Positions 1-5,793 of a stretch of 5,793 bases of DNA are shown here, piece by piece. The stretch's first letter is position 1. Every line of letters begins with the position of its first letter. Origin of the DNA: Methanobacteriota archaeon (GTDB lineage: Archaea; Thermoplasmatota; Poseidoniia; Poseidoniales; Poseidoniaceae); NCBI GenBank assembly GCA_011525095.1, contig WTIV01000011.1:1-5793 (forward strand), in the 5' to 3' direction. Both the position numbers and the translations under genes were made by a program. The notes beneath the pieces are model-generated. The model was not told the origin of the DNA and did no database searches. It saw nothing but the letters and a program-made list of their open reading frames with translations.

Positions 1-60
1 TGAGTTAATCATCGATATCACCTCATCAAGACCCGCATCAGGGCCAATCAGTGGAGTTAC
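1..60 (-). other. Start of a possible phospholipase D-like domain at the cut C-terminus
   Basis: After LTD6, residues 936-960 read through an acidic linker (TDDTDVTP) into LIGPDAGLDEVISMINS, where the window ends. A segment of the form 'sPd...l..vi..In.A' commonly opens phospholipase D superfamily domains, just before the first beta strand. Lamin-tail domains are known to occur beside such hydrolase domains in secreted proteins. The catalytic HxKxxxxD motifs would lie outside the window, so none can be checked here. It could instead be another helical or calcium-binding module. Confidence 0.4.
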
Positions 61-2880
61 ATCGGTATCGTCAGTGAAGGTATTTATTCCACAGAAGTGA
101 CTTGCTCCAGCAACAGACCAACGCATTTCCCAATCGTTTGCGCTGTTGGTATCAGGCATCTCTCCACAACCGTCTCCACGCAGGTACAGGATTCTATCAA
201 CAGTGGTGACTGGTTCCGCTATCGAAGGGCCAGACCACCCATCTGCATCGGTTGGTCCATTACCGTAAACAAATGTGTCAGCAATAGTTCCATCAGGTGC
301 AATTAGTTGTATTGTTGCACCACTGTTTGGCAACCAAACAGGGAAGTTCATGACATCGTCTGCATCAAGAATCATCGTAGCTCCCATTGCCTTGACAGAA
401 TTTGCATCCGGACTGATGATTACTGAAGAACCTGCAGAAATTTCTCCACTGGTGAAAGTGCCATTGAAACTAACTCCACCTGTAGTAGTCTTCCTTACAG
501 TCCATCCATTTAGGACAGCCATTATGTCTCCTGTGTTGCTTATTTCGAAGAATTCATCGTTGGTTGTTGTACTCTTTTCTTCAAACATAAAGCGGCTGAA
601 TCTGAGGTCATCAGCACCAGCGAAATCAGAGATGTCCGGCTCCTCTTCGCCCGGAGTAGGCCATGGTAACATCTGTCCATTTCTGTCCATTGTTTTACAA
701 TCTGTAGTGATATCCCATTCAACGTAATCCACTATGTTTCCATCTGGGTCTTCCAGAGTAATATTGTCACCCAGTCCACTGATGAACCAGTTTGGCACGT
801 TGAAGACCATCCTGTCTCCAGGCTGAATAATCATTGTAGTTTCGTTCCACTGCCAACTTGGTCTCATGTGCATTAGTTCACCGTCAGAAGCGATCATTCT
901 CCAAGCAGACAAATCGATTGGCTGGGTCCCATTGTTGAGGACTTCAATCCAGTCATCTCCCGGAATAATAGTGCCAGCAGAACAATGTGCTAGGACTTCC
1001 GTTACTTCGATTGACAATTCTCCGGTGTACGGTGATGTAGCCGGGTTTGGTGCTCCTGGAGTGGCCCAAGGTGCTTGGCTCCAATCACCATTCCAGAACC
1101 AGTTTGATTCACCTTCGGTGCTGGAGTTGTATGTTATCGTAGAGATAACTTGGTTTGAGGAATCTCTGAGTTCAATTGTGTCACCTGCGGCGTTACGCAG
1201 GTAGAATCCTTGACTACCGTTGATTGCAACTAATGCAATTTCTCCAGGCATCATCAAAGTATTGTCCTTCGTTACCAATTGGTGGACGTTGATGTTGAAA
1301 TTTCTTGAACCGGAAGTAAAGTGCCAATTTGCCAAATCAACAGTCTGGTTTCCAATGTTGATCAACTCAATCCATTCTCCTCCGGGCCAGTCATCGGTAT
1401 CGTTACCAACTGCATCTGGTAGGATTTCGTTGAATGCAACTTCTCCAGTAATTGGCGTTGTACTTGGCTCAGGTTGGCCTGGTGTTGGCCAACTTGCTGG
1501 AATCCATTCTCCAACCGGGTCCTCAGATTCAACTAGGGTGATGTTTAGGCCGGGATTACTTGTCCACCATGCTTTGTGGACTATGATGTCATTTTGGTCT
1601 AGAAGCATTACATGATTGTAATTATTCCACAATTCTGTTCCCATGAAGAACTGAACGAGCCTTCTGCCATCTGCATCTATCATTGTTCCCAATTGTGTTG
1701 CATTGTTTACCAATGTTGGCATGTCTATGTAGGTGATATTACCCATTCCATCTTTGATTTTCCATCCAGTCAAATCAATAGCAGAGTTGTCTTGATTGTG
1801 TAGTTCAATCCATTCTCCATCAGGATATGTGCTTCCATCCATTGAGGAGTTCACAAGAACTTCTGTAATTCGAACTGGTGAAGTTCCATTTACAATGGCT
1901 TCCCAATAAGGAGGGTTTTCACTTCCCGGAGTAGGGAATGATGAGTGGCCCCATGTCCCGTCTATCTGCTCAGTCAATGAGAAACCAGCCTCTGTGTCCG
2001 TCCAAGAAATGGTCTGTGACAGAGTACCGTTGGGCCACAGAAGCCTCAACGATTCTCCACCGTTATTCAGAACACCCCAAGATGTTGATGAGTTAACCGC
2101 AATGATTCTGTGTTCTCCAGCAGCGATAATCGATGATGGTCCAACTAAATGACTCGCATTGAACGGCAATGTGTTTCCGGCATTGTCTACAATCGACCAT
2201 CCTGTAAGGTCGATATCACTTGTACCTGTGTTGAGTATCTCTACCCATTCTCCACCGGGCCATGAAGCGTTATCATCTGATGGCCAAGGGTTGGGCATAA
2301 CTTCGTTCATTACTAGATCAGATACTACGGGACCGGTTGAAGCGCTATTTGCACTTCCAGGAGTGGGATTGTTTGTGGAGACCCAGTCGTTGAGTGCGTT
2401 GGTCGAATCTTCTTCTAGACTTACTCCAGATGCTGTAGAGTTCCATGATGCTTGGTCGACAGTATTGCCGCTTGAATCCTTCATAGTGATCCAATCTGCA
2501 CTATTTGTTAGGTAGAAGTTTGCGTTCCCATTTCTGGCGATTACCATGTAATCTCCCGGTTGGATTGTCCATGTGTTGGAGTTACCTGCTTGGAAACCAA
2601 CGATGGATGCCGAGTCAAAGGTCAGAGACTTACTTGCCTTGTTGACCAATTGCCAGTTTAGAACGTCCACGGGGGTTGTTCCTGAATTGTAGATTTCCAT
2701 CCACTCGCCATTAGGCCAAGTGTCATTATCGTAACCGTTAGGGTTAGGCAGTGCTTCGTTCAAGCAAACATTCCCTGTACATGCCATCGCTCTGCCGGAA
2801 GTCGCTTCAACGACTTCAATAGTTGACAGATAAGGTGCCATTGCCATAAGGAAAACTAACAGAAAAGCTCGGCCCTTCAT
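1..2880 (-). CDS. Secreted multi-domain lamin-tail (LTD) repeat protein, C-terminus cut by window edge
   Basis: The frame is open for 960 codons with no stop before the window edge, so the protein is longer than what is seen. It starts with a signal peptide: MKGR, then a hydrophobic stretch over residues 5-18, with likely cleavage near residue 27 after VEA. Six domains follow, each marked by a (G/D)EWxE(I/L)xNxG-type motif at residues 57-67, 209-219, 354-362, 501-510, 642-651 and 775-784. The first five each end in a PTPG or ATPG linker. This is the pattern of lamin-tail domains, immunoglobulin-like beta folds found in many secreted or surface prokaryotic proteins, often joined to nucleases or phosphodiesterases. 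The protein has about 19 N-glycosylation sequons and few cysteines, which fits an exported glycoprotein. The ATG at 2878-2880 is the only in-frame ATG after an upstream stop at 2926-2928, and it has a GGTG ribosome site. Residues 943-960 start a new domain. The family call is firm; the overall function is unknown. Confidence 0.9.
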   Translation of the reverse strand, partial: MKGRAFLLVFLMAMAPYLSTIEVVEATSGRAMACTGNVCLNEALPNPNGYDNDTWPNGEWMEIYNSGTTPVDVLNWQLVNKASKSLTFDSASIVGFQAGNSNTWTIQPGDYMVIARNGNANFYLTNSADWITMKDSSGNTVDQASWNSTASGVSLEEDSTNALNDWVSTNNPTPGSANSASTGPVVSDLVMNEVMPNPWPSDDNASWPGGEWVEILNTGTSDIDLTGWSIVDNAGNTLPFNASHLVGPSSIIAAGEHRIIAVNSSTSWGVLNNGGESLRLLWPNGTLSQTISWTDTEAGFSLTEQIDGTWGHSSFPTPGSENPPYWEAIVNGTSPVRITEVLVNSSMDGSTYPDGEWIELHNQDNSAIDLTGWKIKDGMGNITYIDMPTLVNNATQLGTMIDADGRRLVQFFMGTELWNNYNHVMLLDQNDIIVHKAWWTSNPGLNITLVESEDPVGEWIPASWPTPGQPEPSTTPITGEVAFNEILPDAVGNDTDDWPGGEWIELINIGNQTVDLANWHFTSGSRNFNINVHQLVTKDNTLMMPGEIALVAINGSQGFYLRNAAGDTIELRDSSNQVISTITYNSSTEGESNWFWNGDWSQAPWATPGAPNPATSPYTGELSIEVTEVLAHCSAGTIIPGDDWIEVLNNGTQPIDLSAWRMIASDGELMHMRPSWQWNETTMIIQPGDRMVFNVPNWFISGLGDNITLEDPDGNIVDYVEWDITTDCKTMDRNGQMLPWPTPGEEEPDISDFAGADDLRFSRFMFEEKSTTTNDEFFEISNTGDIMAVLNGWTVRKTTTGGVSFNGTFTSGEISAGSSVIISPDANSVKAMGATMILDADDVMNFPVWLPNSGATIQLIAPDGTIADTFVYGNGPTDADGWSGPSIAEPVTTVDRILYLRGDGCGEMPDTNSANDWEMRWSVAGASHFCGINTFTDDTDVTPLIGPDAGLDEVISMINS
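91..2781 (-). repeat. Six tandem lamin-tail-like domains within the secreted protein
   Basis: Approximate limits in residues are LTD1 34-172, LTD2 187-316, LTD3 335-465, LTD4 479-606, LTD5 620-741 and LTD6 759-930. The EW (or DW, EF) positions are 59, 211, 356, 502, 643 and 776, which gives a period of 133-152 residues. Typical cores are an NE(A/V/I)(L/M)P start, a WP(G/N)GEW strand, a 'DLTGW'-like turn, a 'PGE' or 'PGD' loop and a final W..(P/A)TPG linker. The linkers start at residues 172, 316, 465, 606 and 741. LTD3 is the most divergent of the first five in its middle part. LTD6 lacks Trp in the EW motif (EFFEI) and has no PTPG end. The repeats are related as protein but are not near-identical as DNA, so the array is old rather than a recent duplication. 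Confidence 0.82.
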
Positions 2881-2885
2881 ACTCC

Positions 2886-2889
2886 CACC
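2886..2889 (-). promoter_or_regulatory. Ribosome binding site of the LTD gene
   Basis: On the minus strand GGTG lies five bases before the ATG at 2880 (GGTGGGAGTATG). It matches part of the archaeal anti-Shine-Dalgarno complement GGAGGTGA. It supports the chosen start together with the signal peptide that follows at once. Confidence 0.6.
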
Positions 2890-2940
2890 AATTATGGGGT
2901 ATACTCCATTGTCCTTGATGGTTTCTTATCACACAATGAA

Positions 2941-2982
2941 ATAAAAAAAGGCCCACAGGGGAGAGGACTTCCCCTGTGGGCC
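2941..2982 (-). terminator. Hairpin plus T-tract terminator downstream of pstS
   Basis: The inverted repeat GGCCCACAGGGG (2950-2961) and CCCCTGTGGGCC (2971-2982) pairs perfectly over 12 bp. An extra A-T pair (2962/2970) leaves a loop of seven bases. Read on the minus strand, the hairpin is followed directly by seven T residues and then AT (2949-2941). It begins about 30 bases after the pstS stop. The plus strand has no T-run on its side, so the signal acts on leftward transcripts, i.e. pstS. Archaeal termination depends mainly on the T-tract, and the GC-rich stem is additional. Confidence 0.85.
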
Positions 2983-3012
2983 AAATTTACCGGTATTTCG
3001 GTTTAGTTGGTT

Positions 3013-4113
3013 TCAACCTAGTCTTCCTAGCATATCTTCGATCATGTGGTCTGGAAGGGCAACATATCCTACATCGGATACATGCTCCATTCCTTCTTCG
3101 GAATACCCATACTCAAAGAAGCCACGAACTAAATCCCAGTTAGCATTGTTTACATTCATGTAAATCGCTCTTGATAGAGGTGCGTAACTGTTGTCTGCTA
3201 CTGTCTGCTCACTAGGAATTACAGCGCCTCCAGCGTCTTGGACACCGTGCGTGTCGTTGTTAGCGATGGCTACAACGTTCAGCTTGTTTGCATTCTCTTC
3301 ATAGTAAGCATATCCGAAGTAACCGATTGCATTCTCATCTCCATCGATTCCTTTGACAATCTGGTTGTCGTCAGCAGAGTTTTGGTAACCTCTTTCTGTG
3401 TCAAACCCTTCGTATTCATATCCTTCCTTTCCAGAGAAGCAGTTCTTACAGAATACCTGCTCACCGAAATATTCGTATGTTCCGGAATCGGAGTCCGCAC
3501 CCCAGAGTGTAATCTCTGTGTTATCACAGGACTCATCTAGGTCACCCCACTCTCTCAGGTCGTCGCCGTCGTTGTTTGGAGTTGTAGAGTTCAAGTCTAC
3601 TCCATCTGCTTCTAATTCGGATTCTGTCCAGTCAGAGAAGACCCACCTTAGCTGAGCCATTGAAATGCCACCCATGGAGTTCAGACACTGGTCTGCCGCT
3701 CCACCTTTCTTCACAACAACGGATAATCCGTCTACTGCTACTACTAATTGTGTGACGGTGACGTCAGAGTTTACGCAATCAAATGTATATCCATCAGCGT
3801 TTCTTGTCGCTTCAGAATCCTTCCAATCACGACTCATGTCGCCGATGTGTACTGAGTCAGTATCAGTGCTGCATACCTTTGATGCACCTGCACCAGATCC
3901 TCCACCAGCAACTGTAACTGTCACATCAGTGTTTACAGTTTGGTATGCTTGTCCCCATGCACTTGCCACAGGGTATACTGTACTGCTTCCAGCTATGTTA
4001 ATCGTCTTTACTTCAGTGTCTGCGTCATCGTCTCCGCCAATGCAGCCTGCTAATCCAGCAACCATCATTGTGAGGACAAGTGTCCACGCCATTCCGTTTC
4101 TCTTCATACTCAT
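3013..4113 (-). CDS. pstS: PstS phosphate-binding lipoprotein of the Pst ABC transporter
   Basis: The protein is 366 residues long and captures phosphate outside the membrane for the PstCAB importer. A lipoprotein signal peptide ends in the lipobox LAGC, with the lipidated cysteine at 24, followed by the acidic tether IGGDDDAD. Family motifs occur in order: AGSSTVYP (41-48), the phosphate-loop GGGSGAG (70-76), IGDMSR (90-95), SDSGTYEYF (208-216), NAIGYFGYAYY (261-271) and PLSRAIY (312-318). These are hallmark ligand-loop and core segments of PstS/SphX-type binding proteins, and the length is normal. Further cysteines, including an FCKNC cluster, may form disulfides in the exported domain. The first ATG (4111-4113) is chosen over the third codon because AGGAG lies nine bases upstream of it. 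The gene is divergent from phoU-pstC and is followed by a strong terminator, so it is probably monocistronic. Confidence 0.95.
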   Translation of the reverse strand: MSMKRNGMAWTLVLTMMVAGLAGCIGGDDDADTEVKTINIAGSSTVYPVASAWGQAYQTVNTDVTVTVAGGGSGAGASKVCSTDTDSVHIGDMSRDWKDSEATRNADGYTFDCVNSDVTVTQLVVAVDGLSVVVKKGGAADQCLNSMGGISMAQLRWVFSDWTESELEADGVDLNSTTPNNDGDDLREWGDLDESCDNTEITLWGADSDSGTYEYFGEQVFCKNCFSGKEGYEYEGFDTERGYQNSADDNQIVKGIDGDENAIGYFGYAYYEENANKLNVVAIANNDTHGVQDAGGAVIPSEQTVADNSYAPLSRAIYMNVNNANWDLVRGFFEYGYSEEGMEHVSDVGYVALPDHMIEDMLGRLG

Positions 4114-4122
4114 TCAGGTTCT

Positions 4123-4127
4123 CTCCT
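4123..4127 (-). promoter_or_regulatory. Ribosome binding site of pstS
   Basis: AGGAG on the minus strand sits nine bases before the ATG at 4113. It would be 15 bases from the alternative ATG at 4105-4107, so it favours the upstream start. Confidence 0.7.
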
Positions 4128-4176
4128 GTTGTCCGGTGGGTAAGGTATCAAGTCCATATGGTTGACCATTAGATTT

Positions 4177-4192
4177 TACATTACAATATGTA
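4177..4192. promoter_or_regulatory. Possible operator: small inverted repeat TACAT-N6-ATGTA
   Basis: TACAT (4177-4181) and ATGTA (4188-4192) form an inverted repeat with six bases between, and a direct TTACA-TTACA repeat overlaps it (4176-4185). It lies next to the AT-rich core, between that core and pstS. A bound repressor there would block leftward initiation. The arms are short and the region is AT-rich, so chance is a real alternative. Confidence 0.25.
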
Positions 4193-4205
4193 TTAATATA
4201 TATTT
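4193..4205. promoter_or_regulatory. Divergent promoter core with palindromic TATA element
   Basis: The 10-bp palindrome AATATATATT (4195-4204) lies in the most AT-rich part of the 157-base gap between pstS and phoU. It can be read as an archaeal TATA box in both directions. Rightward, a start about 25 bases on gives a phoU leader of roughly 40 bases. Leftward, it gives a pstS leader of about 55-60 bases. A second TATA-like stretch, TCTATATTGAG (4214-4224), could serve phoU instead. No transcript data are available, so the sites are predicted from base composition and spacing only. Confidence 0.5.
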
Positions 4206-4259
4206 CACTGTAGTCTATATTGAGGGCGTATGTATCATGGAATGCACTGGCAACAAACC

Positions 4260-4266
4260 GGGGGAG
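4260..4266 (+). promoter_or_regulatory. Strong ribosome binding site that sets the phoU start
   Basis: GGGGGAG ends four bases before the ATG at 4271. An in-frame TTG at 4220 would add 17 residues, but it sits close to the TATA core with no ribosome site. The added residues also do not resemble the family, whose AbrB domain begins just after the 4271 ATG. Confidence 0.75.
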
Positions 4267-4270
4267 AATT

Positions 4271-5302
4271 ATGGTAGGCCAAGATAGCGAGTTCCGTAAA
4301 CTCCAGGTCACCGGCGGTTCTACAATAATCGTATCACTGCCAAAAGAATGGGTCAAATCCAATGATCTGAAAAAAGGTGATGTGGTTAGTCTCGAGGAAC
4401 TGGCTTCTGGAGACCTCAGGCTATCACCATTGCAAGGTCCTGCCATGAAGCAAGTAGTGTCACTGGATTGCTGTACTTACGAGACAGGCTTGATTGACTT
4501 AATGATTGGAGCATATCTTTCTGGTGCTGATGTAATCAAAGTATCATGCGACGGTGAAATTTCTAGAAAAACTAGAGCGAATGTCAGAGACTTCCTTCGC
4601 GATACTCGAGGAATGGAAATCGAACACGATGATGATAAAGAAATCCGAATCGTTTCGATATTGAACCCATCCGAACTTAAGCTGCAGGTCTCGATAAACC
4701 GGATGTACATTCTAATCTCAAGCTTAGTTGGTGACGCATTAGCAGTCGTTGAGGGAGAGGATGTCGACCTTCTGAGCGATATTGAAGATAGAGAGAGACA
4801 AATTGATGCTCGACGATTGTTGCTGGAGCGACAAGTTGCAGCGAGCCTGCAAATGCCCTCTGTAGAGAAGCGCCTTGCAGTTGACCGTTTCACAGCGATG
4901 GAACATGCAAACATTGCAAGAGTTCTGGAGAGAATGGGCGACCACGCAACTAGGCTTGCCAGTCTTGTTAGAGAGCACAGTACAGTGATTAAAATCGGTG
5001 CTGATGATATGCCTTTGAAAGCAATTCCAAAATGGTCGAAGGAACTCAAAACTATTGTTCACAACATGTATACTCGCGATGTTGGTCTAATCCACTCAGC
5101 AAAGTTAGAATTGGCCAAGTTAAGAGATGATGTTGAGTCTGCTGAAAGTGACATATGGACTGGTAGAGGCTCAGCGGAAAGACTACTATGTGAATTCAGA
5201 ATTTCAGAATCAGTCAGAAGGCTGTGTGCGTACAGCGTCAACTTCGCCGAGGCGTTGTTGAATATGCTAATGCACGATAAATTAGAAAAATTTGAGAGTT
5301 GA
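4271..5302 (+). CDS. phoU: AbrB/SpoVT-PhoU domain phosphate uptake regulator
   Basis: The protein has 343 residues. Residues 9-42 form an AbrB/SpoVT swapped-hairpin domain with the archaeal signature RKLQVTGGSTIIVSLPKEWV, then LKKGDVVSL. Residues 55-135 form a mixed alpha/beta linker typical of archaeal members. From about 140 to 340 the protein is helical and PhoU-like. The PhoU metal-site motif is clear as ERMGDHA, with Glu220 and Asp224. The matching motif in the second helical repeat is weak (ESVRRLCAYSVNFAE near the C-terminus) and lacks the Asp. PhoU proteins restrain Pst transport and phosphate signalling in the cytoplasm. The AbrB domain suggests DNA binding, perhaps at the neighbouring divergent promoter, but that is inferred. 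The gene is followed after five bases by the permease gene, so the two are co-transcribed. Confidence 0.9.
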   Translation: MVGQDSEFRKLQVTGGSTIIVSLPKEWVKSNDLKKGDVVSLEELASGDLRLSPLQGPAMKQVVSLDCCTYETGLIDLMIGAYLSGADVIKVSCDGEISRKTRANVRDFLRDTRGMEIEHDDDKEIRIVSILNPSELKLQVSINRMYILISSLVGDALAVVEGEDVDLLSDIEDRERQIDARRLLLERQVAASLQMPSVEKRLAVDRFTAMEHANIARVLERMGDHATRLASLVREHSTVIKIGADDMPLKAIPKWSKELKTIVHNMYTRDVGLIHSAKLELAKLRDDVESAESDIWTGRGSAERLLCEFRISESVRRLCAYSVNFAEALLNMLMHDKLEKFES

Positions 5303-5307
5303 ATTTC

Positions 5308-5793
5308 ATGTCGCTAATCTCAAAAATCAAAGAAGACAAAGCAGGAACTGTCTTGTTTTTAATGAGTTTTTCAGTCATTCTGATCACTTTAGGAATAATT
5401 CAGACATTACTGTTTGAGAGTCTAACATTCTTCCAAGAGGTGGCATCGGAAAGAGGGTGGTTTTCACTCGAATTTAATGCTGAAGGCATCTTCTCAACAT
5501 CCAGTCTAGCAGCTTTGATTTTGATTGCATGTCTTGTTTTTGAGATTGCAAGTTGGAAGGATGAAAGTTTCATTTCGAAAATACCAAACAAAATTTGGTT
5601 CCCAAATAAGCACGTTGCAAATAGTATTCTTGCAATTTCGGTTTTACAATTTATTTTCATCAAAGGATTCTTGCTAAATATCGCGATTCTGTTTGCTGTG
5701 TTGATTTGGCGAAAGATTTCCGGCGTTGAGATGAAAAGGCAATTTGGTGGCCATCTAGAGTTCACAAATACCTGGAGAAATCTCCTTGGATTG
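5308..5793 (+). CDS. pstC: Membrane protein, probable phosphate permease PstC N-terminal part, cut by window edge
   Basis: The first 162 residues are visible and the frame stays open to the edge. A short charged N-terminus (KIKEDKAG) leads into a membrane segment at about 14-37 that ends LLFESLTFFQEV. This is very like the first helix and following segment of PstC (LFE..FF.EV). PstC and PstA form the channel for phosphate released by PstS. Next come a membrane segment at about 66-82, a basic loop at 83-103, and a hydrophobic stretch at 104-136 that could be a helical hairpin. The usual PstC motif after helix 1 (W.P..yGi.p.l.GT) is not seen, so this protein appears to carry an insertion or a divergent region. 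The ATG lies five bases after the phoU stop with only a weak GAG ribosome site, which suggests translational coupling. The base composition is richer in AT than the rest of the window, as expected for Phe/Ile/Leu-rich membrane segments. The alternative is an unrelated membrane protein. Confidence 0.62.
   Translation, partial: MSLISKIKEDKAGTVLFLMSFSVILITLGIIQTLLFESLTFFQEVASERGWFSLEFNAEGIFSTSSLAALILIACLVFEIASWKDESFISKIPNKIWFPNKHVANSILAISVLQFIFIKGFLLNIAILFAVLIWRKISGVEMKRQFGGHLEFTNTWRNLLGL

Larger units (their letters stand above)
2881..3012. other. Intergenic region between pstS and the LTD gene
   Basis: This 132-base spacer holds the pstS terminator and a leader of about 60 bases for the LTD gene. 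Leftward transcription of the LTD gene needs either read-through or its own promoter. The only strongly AT-rich candidate for a TATA box is the TTTTTTTATTTC stretch near 2938-2949, which is also the terminator's T-tract. A start site about 25 bases downstream, near 2915-2922, would leave a leader of roughly 35-40 bases. No small gene or tRNA was seen. Confidence 0.5.

Noticed and set aside
97..2515. A series of plus-strand open frames of 60-150 codons across this region
   Set aside because: They are shadows of the 960-codon minus-strand LTD gene. None has a ribosome site or recognisable domain, and they break repeatedly while the minus frame stays open.
2881..2910. Direct repeat GGAGTAT twice just upstream of the LTD start
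   Set aside because: It is only seven bases, and the second copy overlaps the ribosome site and start codon. It is compatible with chance.
3665..4165. Plus-strand open frame of 166 codons opposite pstS
   Set aside because: It is antisense to the well-supported pstS gene, rich in Ser/Thr/Pro as expected of an antisense frame, and shows no motif.
4220..4270. N-terminal extension of phoU from a TTG codon
   Set aside because: There is no ribosome site at the TTG and it lies next to the TATA core. The ATG at 4271 has a strong GGGGGAG and begins right before the conserved domain.
4114..4446. Minus-strand open frame running into the pstS start
   Set aside because: It overlaps the divergent promoter and the start of phoU. 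It only looks like an upstream extension because the frame happens to be open, and it has no domain.
4477..5049. Minus-strand open frame of 190 codons opposite phoU
   Set aside because: It is antisense to phoU and Ser/Arg-rich with no recognisable fold, while the plus frame carries clear AbrB and PhoU motifs.
5400..5765. Minus-strand open frame opposite the permease gene
   Set aside because: It is antisense to the membrane-protein frame, which is open from 5308 to the edge and coupled to phoU.
1..5793. CRISPR arrays, tRNA or rRNA genes, insertion sequences
   Set aside because: I saw no regularly spaced identical repeats, no cloverleaf or rRNA-like sequence, and no transposase or terminal inverted repeats. 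The only internal periodicity is the protein-level LTD repeat.

Overview
The window looks like chromosomal DNA of an archaeon. The best guess is a marine Thermoplasmatota lineage (Marine Group II / Poseidoniales type). Three things point that way: a PhoU-family protein with an N-terminal AbrB/SpoVT domain, which is an archaeal architecture; an acidic lipoprotein start of the type common in that group; and archaeal-style AT-rich TATA elements with strong Shine-Dalgarno sequences. The lineage is inferred from style, not from a marker gene.

Layout: (1) Positions 1-2880, minus strand, hold one uninterrupted 960-codon reading frame that runs off the left edge without a stop. It encodes a secreted protein with six tandem lamin-tail-like domains (LTD) joined by PTPG linkers. 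At the cut edge a new domain begins that could be phospholipase D-like. (2) Positions 2881-3012 are intergenic. They carry a strong hairpin plus T-tract terminator for pstS and the leader of the LTD gene. (3) Positions 3013-4113, minus strand: pstS, a phosphate-binding lipoprotein. (4) Positions 4114-4270: a divergent promoter region with a palindromic TATA-like core. (5) Positions 4271-5302, plus strand: an AbrB-PhoU phosphate-signalling regulator. (6) Positions 5308-5793, plus strand: the start of a membrane protein, probably the permease PstC, cut by the right edge.

Together this is a phosphate (Pst) uptake locus. PstS captures phosphate outside the cell. The rightward operon supplies the regulator and the permease, and pstA and pstB are expected beyond the window. 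The LTD protein lies just downstream of pstS in the same orientation but behind a terminator, so it probably has its own promoter. If the missing C-terminus is a phosphodiesterase of the phospholipase D superfamily, the protein could release phosphate from extracellular DNA or lipids for the transporter. That is a hypothesis. No RNA genes, mobile elements or CRISPR arrays were seen.
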